Notes: generated from the sequence alone by a model not told the origin. A stretch of DNA of 37,450 bases from an uncultured Selenomonadales bacterium (GCA_937877545.1 CALFJE010000096.1:1-37450), one strand, 5' to 3'; positions 1-8,315 are shown, counted from the first letter of the stretch. Numbers and translations are program-made.

Positions 1-51
1 GTGCACGGAGCGTATCAATGCCGCGTTATCGATTTGACGGAAACGACTTGA
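1..51 (+). CDS. C-terminal tail of an upstream gene (partial, unidentified)
   Basis: An open frame runs from the window edge to a TGA at 49-51 and encodes 16 residues ending in VIDLTETT. Codon choice resembles the following genes. Too little is visible to name the product. Its position before fdhD would suit a molybdenum-cofactor or formate-related gene, but that is only context. Confidence 0.35.
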   Translation: MHGAYQCRVIDLTETT

Positions 52-71
52 GCCGACCATTTTTTTTAGCC

Positions 72-87
72 TGTGATAACTGTCACG
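72..87 (+). promoter_or_regulatory. CRP/FNR-family operator upstream of fdhD
   Basis: The sequence TGTGATAACTGTCACG matches the CRP-type pattern TGTGA-N6-TCAC(A). Its centre (79.5) lies about 41.5 bp before the start predicted from the -10-like hexamer at 109-114, the usual place for a class II activator. Pattern and spacing are seen. The regulator (a Crp/Fnr-family protein sensing oxygen, nitrate or cAMP) is inferred. Confidence 0.55.
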
Positions 88-114
88 CGAAATTTTTACG
101 TCTCTTGATAAAAT
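86..114 (+). promoter_or_regulatory. Probable promoter of the formate dehydrogenase operon
   Basis: A TAAAAT -10-like hexamer at 109-114 is preceded at 17 bp by CGCGAA (86-91), a poor -35 that overlaps the edge of the CRP/FNR-like palindrome. A weak -35 next to an activator site is typical of activator-dependent promoters. Transcription would start near 121, leaving a leader of about 27 nt that carries the GAGGAG ribosome binding site of fdhD. Confidence 0.4.
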
Positions 115-147
115 CGCAACAGAAATTTTCGCGAGGAGTTTGTTGAC

Positions 148-780
148 ATGAGCACGAACAAAATCGTTGGTTGCGAGGTTATCCGCTACGACGCGGGCGA
201 AAATATTTTCGTCGCCGATAAAAAATTCGTCGCGGTTGAAAAATGTTTTGAACTCCGTCTGAACGGCAAGCCCTTCAAAAAAATTTCCTGTTCGCCGAAC
301 GATTTGGAAGACTTGGTTGTCGGCATAATCGCGCAGGAAAATCCTGTAGCCGCCGCGCAGATTCAATCGCCCGCAGTCATCTTCCGCGCCAAAGATTTGC
401 TTGCCTGCGCGGATAAGCTCCTCGGCGAACTCTCTGCCACTCACGACAAAACCAACGGCGTTCACAGCGGCGCACTCTTCGACGGGAAAAACCTCCTGCT
501 CGTCCGCGAGGACATAGGTCGGCATAACGTCTTCGATAAAATTCACGGCGCGGCGATTCGTAACGGCGTCGACCTGCGCGATAAGGCTTTGGTTTTCAGC
601 GGGCGATGCTCCTCCGAAATGATGATTAAGGTCGTCCGCATGAACGTCCCCGTTGTCGTCGCCAAATCCGTGCCGACCACGCACGCCGTTAATATTGCCA
701 AGGAATTCGGCATCACGCTCGCGGGGCGTTTGAGAGCCGCCTCTTTTTGCATTTATACCAATCATCAGCGTATCGTATAG
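148..780 (+). CDS. fdhD: FdhD-like formate dehydrogenase accessory protein lacking the CxxC segment
   Basis: FdhD delivers sulfur from the cysteine desulfurase IscS to the molybdenum cofactor of formate dehydrogenase. Family motifs are visible: NDLEDLVVG (51-59), TNGVHSGAL (102-110, usually TGG-H-AAL), EDIGRHN-DK (121-131), FSGRCSSEM (150-158), PTTHAV (176-181) and the C-terminal IYTNHQRI. The protein has 210 residues, against about 260-280 for E. coli-type FdhD. The stretch between DLEDL and TNGVH is some 50 residues short and contains no CxxC pair, the sulfur-carrying site of E. coli FdhD; only Cys87 falls there. It may be a divergent short form, may use another cysteine, or may be impaired. 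It starts at ATG 148 after GAGGAG and leads the operon, 16 nt before fdhA. Confidence 0.85.
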   Translation: MSTNKIVGCEVIRYDAGENIFVADKKFVAVEKCFELRLNGKPFKKISCSPNDLEDLVVGIIAQENPVAAAQIQSPAVIFRAKDLLACADKLLGELSATHDKTNGVHSGALFDGKNLLLVREDIGRHNVFDKIHGAAIRNGVDLRDKALVFSGRCSSEMMIKVVRMNVPVVVAKSVPTTHAVNIAKEFGITLAGRLRAASFCIYTNHQRIV

Positions 781-796
781 TTGGGAGGGATGACTT

Positions 797-3700
797 ATGG
801 ATTTAAGCAGGCGAACGTTTCTTAAGGCAACCGGCTTGGGCAGTCTGGGACTCGCGCTGTCGAGCCTGGGCTTTGATATGCCCAAGGTTCAAGCGGCGGC
901 CAAGACCTTCAAGCTGGCGGGCGCGAAGGAATTTACTTCCGTCTGCCACTTTTGCGCGTGCGGCTGCGGGCAAATCGGCTACGTCAAAGAGGGCAAGCTG
1001 ATTCAGCTGGAGGGCGCAAGCGATTGCCCCGTCAACTTCGGCGGCTTATGTTCAAAGGGGCTCGGCTACGCGCAAATTCCAAACTCTATGGCGCGGACGA
1101 CCAAGCCCATGTACCGTGCGCCCGGCGCGAAGGAGTGGCAAGAAATTTCTTGGGACGAGGCGATTGAGCGGGCGGCTCGTGCTCTCAAGAAGGCTCGCGA
1201 CGAAAACTGGATTGACACCGAAACTATCAACGGCGAATCCGTCAAAGTTCAGCGCACCGACGCTATCGGGCTTATCGGCGGCTCGCAAGTCAACAACGAG
1301 GAATGCTATCAGCTCGTCAAAATGTTCCGTGCAATGGGCGCGATGAGTTTGGACAATCAAACCCGCGTTTGCCACGCCAACACCCCGCCCGCCATGAGTG
1401 CCGCCTTCGGGCGCGGAGCCATGACCAATCCTTGGTATGACCTCAAAAACACGAAGCTCGCCTGGATTGAAGGCTCCAACCTCGCGGAGTGTCACCCTAT
1501 GGGCTTGAAAAATCTCATGAAGGCTAAGGCGAACGGCTTAAAAATTATGCACGTCGACGTTCGCTTTACGCGCACCTCCAAAATCGCCGACTACTTCATC
1601 CAGATTAGACCCGGCACCGATATTGCATTCCTCGGCGCGATTATCAATTACGTCATTCAGAATCACAAGTACGACGAACCGTATCTGCGCCGCGCCACCA
1701 ACGCTTACATGCTGATTGACCCGAATTTTGGTTTCGAGGACGGCATATTCAGCGGCTACAATGAGGCGACCCGCAAGTACGACATGACAACGTGGCGTTA
1801 TCAAGTCGACGCCAACGGCAAGCCGATGCGTTCAGCGGATTTGTTTGCGCCCAATACCGTCATGAGCATTCTCAAGAAACACTACGAACGCTACAGCTTT
1901 GAAGTTGTTTCGTCGATTACGGGCGCGAGCGTCGCCGATATTAAATTCGCGGCGGAGCTTTATTCAAGCGTCAAGCCCGCCGTCTTCATGTACGCGCTGG
2001 GCATGACCCAACACACCGTCGGCGTCGAAAATATCCGTTGCTTTACGGTGCTTCAGCTCCTGCGCGGGAATATCGGCGTGCCCGGCGGCGGTATCGACGC
2101 CATGCGCGGTCAGCCTAACGTTCAAGCTTCGACCGACTACGGCATTATGTTCCAATACTTCCCAGGCTATCTGCCGTGGGTGACCGAGAAGACCAACACC
2201 CTTGCCAAATGGACGCATAACAGCGGCACGTTCAGAGCGAAATTTTTAATCAACCTGCTCAAAGCTTGGTTCGGGGACGCCGCCACTAAGGATAACGATT
2301 ACTGCTTCGGACTTTTACCCGTTCGCAACACCACGCAGAACGATTCGATTTACGTCCAGTTTGAAAAGGCTATCGAAGGCAAGATGAAATGCATTTACTT
2401 CGCGGGACAAAATCCGCTCGTTTCCAATCCGAACCTCGGCAACGTCCATCGCGGCTTGCGCAGTTTGGATACCGTTATCGTGGAGGATTTGTATCTCAAC
2501 GAGACGGCGAGTTTCTGGGAACGCCCCGATAACCCCGAAGGCTCCACCGAGGGCATTAAGCCCGAAGAGATTCAGACGGAAGTGATTTTCCTGCCCGCGT
2601 GTTCATATCTGGAGCGCGAAGGCACCATGACCAATTCGATGCGTATGATTCAGTGGCGCATGAAAGGACCCGACCCGCTCGGCGATTCAAAGCCCGATTA
2701 TCTGATTCTTGACATGCTGTGGAAAAAGATTCGCGAACTGTACGCCGATTCGACCGACCCCAAAGACCAAATCATTAAGCTGTTGACGTGGAATTATCCG
2801 CAAGACCACATGGTTGAATACATAATGCGCGAGGTCAACGGCTACGACCTGTCGACGGGCAAGCTCCTCAACGGCATAGGCGAAATTAAAGACGACGGCA
2901 CGACCAATTCGGGCATGTGGATTTATGCGGGCGTCACACGCGACGGCGATGTCCATATGGCTAAGCGGCGCGGGCAGGACGACCCCGGCGGCATGGGCAT
3001 TTATCCCGGTTACGGCTGGGTATGGCCCGATAATATTCATCTGCTGTACAATCGCGCCTCGTGCGACGAAAACGGCAACCCCGTCAACCCCGATAAAAAA
3101 ATCGTCTGGTGGAACGCCGCTACCAAAATGTGGGAGGGCTACGACCGCCCCGACGTTGGAAGCTTGACCGCCGCGCCCGATACGCCTGCGGGGCAAAAAC
3201 CGTTCCGCATGGTTGGCGAGGGCGTCGGCAGGATTTTCGCGGCTCCGTATAAAGACGTGGAAAACGGCGAGACCCGCGACAGCTCCTCCACGCCCGTTGA
3301 CGGACCGATTCCCGAATTCTATGAGCCCGTCGAAAGCCCAACCAATAACGCGCTCCACATGAACCCCAACGCGCAGTTCAGCCCGTGCGTCATTTATCCG
3401 CGTATGCCCGACCTTCAGAAAATCGGCACGAAGGACGAATTCCCCTACGTGCTGTGCAGTTCAAGTATCGCGGAGCATTGGTGTAGCGGCACGATTACCC
3501 GTCACGTCACGTGGCTCAACGAGCTTGTCAAGGAGCCGTTTATCGAAATGCCCAAAAAGCTCGCGGAAAAGCTCGGCATAAAGAGCGGCGACGAGGTGAT
3601 TGTCCGTTCGACGCGTGCGCAGATTAAGGAAAAGGCAATGGTCACCGACCGAATCAAGCCGCTGATTATCAACGGCGAGGAGGTCTTCGTGACGTGGCAG

Positions 3701-3829
3701 CCGTATAACTGGGGCTTCAAAGGCTTGTCGACCGGACCGAGCGGCAACTACATCACGATAGACGCGCTCGACCCCAACGCTCAATCGCAGGAGTTCAAGG
3801 CGTGCCTCATCGACATCAAGAAGGCTTAA
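797..3829 (+). CDS. fdhA: Formate dehydrogenase catalytic subunit, cysteine type, Tat-exported
   Basis: This is the molybdopterin-bis-MGD subunit that oxidises formate to CO2, of the FdnG/FdoG type; its 1010 residues compare with about 1015 in E. coli FdnG. The N-terminus has a twin-arginine signal (SRRTFLKATG, residues 4-13) and a hydrophobic stretch ending near AAA at 33-35, so it acts in the periplasm. A [4Fe-4S] site uses C50, C53, C57 and C85, followed by the conserved Lys87. The Mo ligand position reads RVCH with Cys192 (codon 1370-1372, TGC) and His193, where FdnG has selenocysteine encoded by UGA, so no SECIS element is needed. The C-terminal dinucleotide-binding domain spans roughly residues 880-1005. 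GGGAGG precedes ATG 797. fdhE follows 4 nt after the stop. Confidence 0.96.
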   Translation: MDLSRRTFLKATGLGSLGLALSSLGFDMPKVQAAAKTFKLAGAKEFTSVCHFCACGCGQIGYVKEGKLIQLEGASDCPVNFGGLCSKGLGYAQIPNSMARTTKPMYRAPGAKEWQEISWDEAIERAARALKKARDENWIDTETINGESVKVQRTDAIGLIGGSQVNNEECYQLVKMFRAMGAMSLDNQTRVCHANTPPAMSAAFGRGAMTNPWYDLKNTKLAWIEGSNLAECHPMGLKNLMKAKANGLKIMHVDVRFTRTSKIADYFIQIRPGTDIAFLGAIINYVIQNHKYDEPYLRRATNAYMLIDPNFGFEDGIFSGYNEATRKYDMTTWRYQVDANGKPMRSADLFAPNTVMSILKKHYERYSFEVVSSITGASVADIKFAAELYSSVKPAVFMYALGMTQHTVGVENIRCFTVLQLLRGNIGVPGGGIDAMRGQPNVQASTDYGIMFQYFPGYLPWVTEKTNTLAKWTHNSGTFRAKFLINLLKAWFGDAATKDNDYCFGLLPVRNTTQNDSIYVQFEKAIEGKMKCIYFAGQNPLVSNPNLGNVHRGLRSLDTVIVEDLYLNETASFWERPDNPEGSTEGIKPEEIQTEVIFLPACSYLEREGTMTNSMRMIQWRMKGPDPLGDSKPDYLILDMLWKKIRELYADSTDPKDQIIKLLTWNYPQDHMVEYIMREVNGYDLSTGKLLNGIGEIKDDGTTNSGMWIYAGVTRDGDVHMAKRRGQDDPGGMGIYPGYGWVWPDNIHLLYNRASCDENGNPVNPDKKIVWWNAATKMWEGYDRPDVGSLTAAPDTPAGQKPFRMVGEGVGRIFAAPYKDVENGETRDSSSTPVDGPIPEFYEPVESPTNNALHMNPNAQFSPCVIYPRMPDLQKIGTKDEFPYVLCSSSIAEHWCSGTITRHVTWLNELVKEPFIEMPKKLAEKLGIKSGDEVIVRSTRAQIKEKAMVTDRIKPLIINGEEVFVTWQPYNWGFKGLSTGPSGNYITIDALDPNAQSQEFKACLIDIKKA

Positions 3830-3833
3830 CGTC

Positions 3834-4538
3834 ATGGGCAAAATAAAAACGCTCGCGGCGTATCTGACGGAGCATGAATTTTTGCGCGAAACGGCGGAAT
3901 TCCACGCGAGGCTGGAAAAAATGTTCGCGGAAATTCAACCGCTCAACCTGCCGCCACGCGATAAAGTCTTGGAACTCGTCAAAGACGGCGTGCCGCTCCT
4001 TCAACAAGAACCGTTCCAATCGCAAATCCTCGACGCGACTCAAAAACTTCTGCCGACGATTCCGCGCAGGCTTCAAGAAATTTTCTTGCGGCAGGAAAGT
4101 TCCGAGGAGGTTTTGGCGCGGAAAGAATTTTGGGCGGCGGTCGATAAACTTATCCCCGACGAATTGAAACGTTGGGAGCGCGAGGAGTGGCAGGAAAATT
4201 ATTGTCCGATATGCGGAAGACGCCCCGTCATGGCGCAGCTCAGGAAGTTCAACGAGGGGCGGGCGCGATACTTGATTTGCGGCGGCTGTCGGGCGCAATG
4301 GAATTGGCGGCGCGTGGGCTGTCCGTATTGCGGCAATGAGGACTTGGAACGGATTCACATTTTGGAATTTGATGCGAAGATTCGCTTGGACGTGTGCGAC
4401 GTTTGCAACTGCTACCTCAAAACTTACGGCTCGGAGGACGAGGAGGCAATTTACCTGCTTGACTGGACGACGTTGCACGCGGACTTACTGGCGGAGGAAA
4501 AAGGCTTGCACAAATGCGGAGCCGTCGAATTGGAATAA
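3834..4538 (+). CDS. fdhE: FdhE, formate dehydrogenase maturation/redox protein
   Basis: This 234-residue cytoplasmic accessory protein matches the FdhE family, rubredoxin-like proteins that bind iron and interact with the catalytic subunit before Tat export. Four CxxC pairs are visible: C124/C127, C149/C152, C163/C166 and C188/C191, with an extra Cys193. The N-terminal 110 residues are helical, as in the family, but shorter than in E. coli FdhE (about 309 residues). The gene lies between the catalytic and iron-sulfur subunit genes, 4 nt after fdhA, so it is probably made together with its client. The ATG at 3834 gives the family-like start. Confidence 0.9.
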   Translation: MGKIKTLAAYLTEHEFLRETAEFHARLEKMFAEIQPLNLPPRDKVLELVKDGVPLLQQEPFQSQILDATQKLLPTIPRRLQEIFLRQESSEEVLARKEFWAAVDKLIPDELKRWEREEWQENYCPICGRRPVMAQLRKFNEGRARYLICGGCRAQWNWRRVGCPYCGNEDLERIHILEFDAKIRLDVCDVCNCYLKTYGSEDEEAIYLLDWTTLHADLLAEEKGLHKCGAVELE

Positions 4539-4555
4539 CGAAAGAAGGGATACAC

Positions 4556-5341
4556 ATGGCAACGGAAATGGCAATGCTTCACGACGTGGCGCGATGTTCG
4601 GCTTGTCGGGCGTGCATGGTCGCTTGCAAACAATGGCACGACTTGCCCGCCGATATGTCGACGCCGTTCAAAGGGCAATACCAATCGCACGCCGATTTGA
4701 CGCCCACGACGTGGAACTTAATCAAAATGAACGAACGCACCGACGCGGGCGGACGCTTCCATTGGGACTTCATCAAGTTTCAGTGTATGCACTGCGCCAA
4801 GCCCGCCTGTATGCTCGGTTGCCCCGAACACGCCATATCGCAAAAGGACAGCGGCGCGGTCGTCATAGACGAGGCTAAGTGCGTGGGTTGCGGCTACTGC
4901 AGGACGAATTGCCCCTTTAACGTCCCGCGCATTGACCCCGACCGCAACAAGTCTACCAAGTGCGATTTGTGCTTCGACAGGATTGAACACGGCATGATTC
5001 CTTCCTGCGCCAAGACTTGCACGGCGGAGGCGATTAACTTCGGCACCAAGGCGGCAATGACTAAGCTTGCCGAGGAACGCCTTAAAGAGGTGCGCATGAA
5101 TCACCCCGACGCGCAACTGTACGGCGTGCACCCAAACGGCGTCGGCGGTACTCATATGATGTACGTCCTGCCCGAAAAGCCCGAAGTCTACGGCTTGCCC
5201 GCCAATCCCAAGACGCCCGAATCAATCGACCTGTGGCGCGACTATATCCGTCCGCTCGGCAAAATCGCTATCGGCGGCGCGGCGGCCGGGCTTGCCGGCT
5301 TAATGGTCTTGAACAAACTTATCGGCAAGAAAGGAGCGTGA
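4556..5341 (+). CDS. fdhB: Formate dehydrogenase iron-sulfur subunit
   Basis: This electron-transfer subunit of the FdnH type should bind four [4Fe-4S] clusters. Its 16 cysteines fall in four groups: C14/17/20/24, C77/80/85/89, C109/112/115/119 and C136/139/151/155. A single hydrophobic helix near residues 236-255 would anchor it in the membrane beside the cytochrome. It links the molybdenum subunit to haem b. ATG 4556 is chosen because AAAGAAGGG precedes it at good spacing and residues from there match the family; an upstream ATG at 4514 would overlap fdhE without support. No Tat signal is present, so it probably travels with the catalytic subunit. Confidence 0.94.
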   Translation: MATEMAMLHDVARCSACRACMVACKQWHDLPADMSTPFKGQYQSHADLTPTTWNLIKMNERTDAGGRFHWDFIKFQCMHCAKPACMLGCPEHAISQKDSGAVVIDEAKCVGCGYCRTNCPFNVPRIDPDRNKSTKCDLCFDRIEHGMIPSCAKTCTAEAINFGTKAAMTKLAEERLKEVRMNHPDAQLYGVHPNGVGGTHMMYVLPEKPEVYGLPANPKTPESIDLWRDYIRPLGKIAIGGAAAGLAGLMVLNKLIGKKGA

Positions 5342-5346
5342 CGACC

Positions 5347-6027
5347 ATGTTAATCGAAAATCGCTACGTGCCGCGCCACCAAAAAAGCTTCACGGTCTGC
5401 CACTGGCTCAACGCAATTTCATTCTGCATGCTGTTCCTGACCGCGTTGCCGCTCTACGCCGACACGTTCTTGTTCCTGTATAACATTTTCGGCGCGAAAA
5501 CGCTCCAATACGCGCACAGATTCTTTGCGGTGATTTTTATTGCGACGCCGATAATCGGGTTGCTGTCGGCTCGCGAGGGCTATGCCACCATGATTAAAGA
5601 GGGCTTCAGTTTCGGGCGCGACGATTTGATTTTCCTGCTTAAGTTCCCGTTCACGCTCTTTGGAATGCATCCGAATATGCCAAAGCAAGGTTTCTACAAC
5701 GGCGGCGAGAAAATTCACATCTTGTTACAAGGGGCTGTGGGCACGGTGTTAGCCGTTACGGGCTTAATCCTGTGGTTCGGCAACGGCGTCATTGACAATT
5801 CGATTCGCGCCTGGATGATACCGCTCCACTCCATAGCGGCGGCTCTGGGGCTTGCGGCGGCTCTGTCGCACATTTACCTTGCGGTCGTGCAAAATCCCGA
5901 CAGTTTGCACGGCATGACCGAAGGCTCAATCAATGCCCGCTATGCCGTCCACCACCACGGTGCTTGGGTCGACGAGCTTATCAAAGACGGCAAGGTCACC
6001 AAACAGGAAATCGAACGAGCGGCTTAA
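5347..6027 (+). CDS. fdhC: Formate dehydrogenase cytochrome b subunit
   Basis: This FdnI-type membrane subunit (226 residues; E. coli FdnI has 217) has four hydrophobic helices at about 22-42, 55-73, 126-146 and 157-180. Candidate haem b histidines are H19, H57, H161 and H175. It should take electrons from the iron-sulfur subunit and reduce the quinone pool. ATG 5347 follows AAGGAG and lies 5 nt after fdhB; the longer upstream frame covers the end of fdhB and has no site of its own. A terminator follows 20 nt after the stop, so this is the last gene of the operon. Confidence 0.92.
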   Translation: MLIENRYVPRHQKSFTVCHWLNAISFCMLFLTALPLYADTFLFLYNIFGAKTLQYAHRFFAVIFIATPIIGLLSAREGYATMIKEGFSFGRDDLIFLLKFPFTLFGMHPNMPKQGFYNGGEKIHILLQGAVGTVLAVTGLILWFGNGVIDNSIRAWMIPLHSIAAALGLAAALSHIYLAVVQNPDSLHGMTEGSINARYAVHHHGAWVDELIKDGKVTKQEIERAA

Positions 6028-6046
6028 ATCGCGAATAATTTTATCG

Positions 6047-6078
6047 GACTGCGCGGAGCACTCTGCGCGGTCTTTTTT
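6047..6078 (+). terminator. Rho-independent terminator of the fdh operon
   Basis: GACTGCGCGG (6047-6056) pairs with CTGCGCGGTC (6063-6072) through eight Watson-Crick and two G-U pairs around a six-base loop, followed by TTTTTT. Both arms carry the octamer CTGCGCGG in the same direction, so the stem relies on wobble pairs. That octamer is part of the 11-base word over-represented in this window. Confidence 0.85.
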
Positions 6079-6114
6079 ATAAATCAAACGGATGACTTAG
6101 GTCGCGAATAAAAC

Positions 6115-6150
6115 AGGCAAGAGAAACTCTCTCCTGCCTTATTTTTTTTT
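6115..6150 (+). terminator. Second terminator hairpin near the host/prophage boundary
   Basis: AGGCA (6115-6119) pairs with TGCCT (6135-6139), with inner GAGA/TCTC pairs, followed by a run of T. It insulates the fdh operon from the next transcription unit and may mark the left flank of the prophage. Confidence 0.65.
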
Positions 6151-6202
6151 GCCCATCAACCCCGGCGCGAAGAAAGTATTGGAATGACAGTTACCTGACA
6201 AA

Positions 6203-6223
6203 ATCCTAAATCCTAATTCCTAA
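6203..6223 (+). repeat. Three 7-bp units before the replication gene
   Basis: The units ATCCTAA, ATCCTAA and TTCCTAA follow each other and run straight into the GGAG ribosome binding site of the gene at 6237. They could be a small operator or chance; three units is weak evidence. Confidence 0.3.
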
Positions 6224-6236
6224 GGAGTGAAAAGCG

Positions 6237-8096
6237 ATGAGATACGAGCGGAATTTACTATATGAGATGGAGCGATTTACGGAGCAGGCGTCGTTGAAGT
6301 GTTATTCGGGCAGTGAGCAATTATTGATGATGAAGATAATCATGATGCTGAATGCGCGGAAATGGCCAGAGGCGGCAGTGATAAGCAACAGGACATTGGC
6401 GGCGGAGTGTGGTTTATGTTCGTCGACGGTCAACAGGAGCTTGCGGCTTTTGGAGGCGGAGGGTTGGCTTAGTTTGGATACTTATCGCAAGACGACGCAA
6501 ATCCGCTTGAACAAATCGCCCGCCAAAAAGAATGCCGGGGCGGTTAATGAGGCTCTGGGCGTCGACGAGGCGTGGGAGGCAATGCTCCAATCGCTGAGCA
6601 CGACCGATAAGCTGATGTTGGAGCGGATAATCACGCCCGAAAGCTTACCCGTGCTAAAGCAGATATATCACGAGCGCAGGGGTGTTATTAAGTCTTCGCC
6701 GGCGCGATATTTGGCAACGGTTTGGACACGCGCTCAAAAGGGCAAGGGCAAACTTAAACAACACGACCCCGCCGAGAAAGCGGTACAGGAACTTAAGGCT
6801 AAGCTCAAAAGCGAGGCGGCGTCCGTTAAAGCTGACGCGGAGACTAAGGAATTGATAGCGCGTTATGAGCAAGACAAGGCGGCAGTCGAAGGCGAGGCGG
6901 CGGCTTTGAATTTGGATGTGTTGACCTATCTTTATGATCCGCAGGCGCGTGCCGACGCACTCAAGGCTAAGGAGACCATAACGACCGAGGCGGCTTACTC
7001 CCTGTTGCCCGTCGAAAATGTTGCCTCTTTGGACAGTGACGAGCCGGCAGTCATAAGCTTTATGCCTTCCGTTGAGTCCGCGCAGATTGATGCGACCGAG
7101 ATAAGCAACGAGGAGGACAGTGCTCTGCTGGCTGATTTTGCCAAGCATAAGCCCGCCGTGATAGCCGACGTTGCCGCCGACCTCAACTTGACGGCGCAAG
7201 AATTTGTCTTTGATAAGGCTAAGCGCAACGCGGCTTTGAGAGCCGATAAGAAGAAAGACGCCGTTGAGCGTGCCGATGTTGCCTTCAAGCTGAAGAAAGC
7301 CTTTTTCGTGCGCGGCAGTGTTTATAAGCATCGCGGGCAATATTCTCGTGCCAAGCTGACGGGCTATTTCGGGACTTCCGACGTTAGCGGTATTTTTATC
7401 ATGTACATGGATTCGCAGAGCAGTTACGACCGCACCTACAGCGACAAGGTTGAGGTGTTGCGTCAATATCTGCAGGTTGAAGTTACGGATAAGGAATTTG
7501 CCACGAATCGCGCCCTCTGCGCGGATATGCTTAGTAAAGCCGGCATTAGTGCACACGACTTTGTTCATGAAGACTTTGGCAAGACTTACGGTTGGGATTT
7601 GCCCGCCGATATAAGCCCGCATGAGCGCGCCGTTGCCATTATCGAACACATCAAGAAATGCAAGGCTCTCCGCGCAGATTATGTAGCCGCCACGAGTGCG
7701 CTCATAACCGAGACGACCGAGCGCGATAACCTTGCCTTGGCACATTGGCTGCATGATTCGCCGTCGTCTAAGCGTTTGCTTATGGAATATTTGAATCGCT
7801 CCTATCCCGAAGTGGCGGCGGACAATCTTTTGGAAAGCGTGCCTGTTCGCAATGAACTCATAGCTTTAAAGCCGCAGGAGCGCATGATCTTGAAGCCCAC
7901 GCCGATTAGCCGTGCATTGGAGGCTGCTTACAACATGACGGGCTCTTCCGAATGGTGGGGACACTTTGAGCAAGTCTGCAGCGTGCACGCGTCGGATGTC
8001 ATATATAACGAGGAGATAAGGCGCATGGTACTTAAGCGTCTGAAGGAAACCTCGCCGGGTGATTATGATGTTTTGATTTCTTTAATGGGAGGCTGA
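6237..8096 (+). CDS. Phage replication-type protein with N-terminal winged helix
   Basis: Residues about 25-92 form a winged helix-turn-helix of the HTH_36 kind found in replication initiators and replisome organisers (ISNRTLAAECGLCSSTVNRS at 49-68, then a wing). The rest of the 619 residues is alanine- and lysine-rich and mostly helical. Related segments of about 40 residues recur near 206-246 and 298-338 (pattern L-x2-Y/F-x2-K-AV-x2-A-x2-LNL-x-F/Y) and more faintly near 408-445, suggesting internal duplication. There are no helicase or polymerase motifs. GGAG precedes ATG 6237. As the first prophage gene it probably starts replication or acts on DNA, but the assignment rests on the N-terminal domain alone. 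Confidence 0.6.
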   Translation: MRYERNLLYEMERFTEQASLKCYSGSEQLLMMKIIMMLNARKWPEAAVISNRTLAAECGLCSSTVNRSLRLLEAEGWLSLDTYRKTTQIRLNKSPAKKNAGAVNEALGVDEAWEAMLQSLSTTDKLMLERIITPESLPVLKQIYHERRGVIKSSPARYLATVWTRAQKGKGKLKQHDPAEKAVQELKAKLKSEAASVKADAETKELIARYEQDKAAVEGEAAALNLDVLTYLYDPQARADALKAKETITTEAAYSLLPVENVASLDSDEPAVISFMPSVESAQIDATEISNEEDSALLADFAKHKPAVIADVAADLNLTAQEFVFDKAKRNAALRADKKKDAVERADVAFKLKKAFFVRGSVYKHRGQYSRAKLTGYFGTSDVSGIFIMYMDSQSSYDRTYSDKVEVLRQYLQVEVTDKEFATNRALCADMLSKAGISAHDFVHEDFGKTYGWDLPADISPHERAVAIIEHIKKCKALRADYVAATSALITETTERDNLALAHWLHDSPSSKRLLMEYLNRSYPEVAADNLLESVPVRNELIALKPQERMILKPTPISRALEAAYNMTGSSEWWGHFEQVCSVHASDVIYNEEIRRMVLKRLKETSPGDYDVLISLMGG

Positions 8097-8099
8097 GGT

Positions 8100-8315
8100 A
8101 TGAAAGAAAAGGAAATTTATATCGGCAAGGAATTCCGCGATTCAAGCGGGATAGCCATTCGCGAAGGCGACACCGTACGCTATCAACACTACAGCGAATA
8201 TCAAGCCGTGGACGTGAACGGCAAGCTTTACCTTTTCAACGGGGACAGGAAGGAGTTGCGCCCTCCGGCGGACTTCGACCCCGACGCCCTCGACGTGATA
8301 AGGAGGAATGAGTAA
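8100..8315 (+). CDS. Small phage protein, unknown function
   Basis: A 71-residue acidic protein with several predicted short beta strands and an IREGDTVRY segment (residues 21-29) that resembles the beta-barrel style of YopX-like phage proteins, though too short to assign. It begins 3 nt after the replication-type gene, with GGAGG just upstream. Its stop overlaps the next start (TAATG), so it is translationally coupled. Confidence 0.6.
   Translation: MKEKEIYIGKEFRDSSGIAIREGDTVRYQHYSEYQAVDVNGKLYLFNGDRKELRPPADFDPDALDVIRRNE

Noticed and set aside
797..3829. Selenocysteine in formate dehydrogenase
   Set aside because: The ligand codon at 1370-1372 is TGC, there is no in-frame TGA, and none is needed.
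3816..4478. 220-residue minus-strand frame over fdhE
   Set aside because: fdhE on the plus strand has four CxxC pairs and operon context; the reverse frame has neither.
6029..6111. TCGCGAATAA occurring twice (6029 and 6102) as a possible attachment-site core
   Set aside because: Both copies lie on the same side of the prophage, only 73 bp apart, and are too short; the right end is not in the window.
6654..7754. 366-residue open frame on the minus strand
   Set aside because: It lies wholly inside the replication-type gene, has no ribosome binding site or family motif, and mirrors the codon bias of the plus strand.
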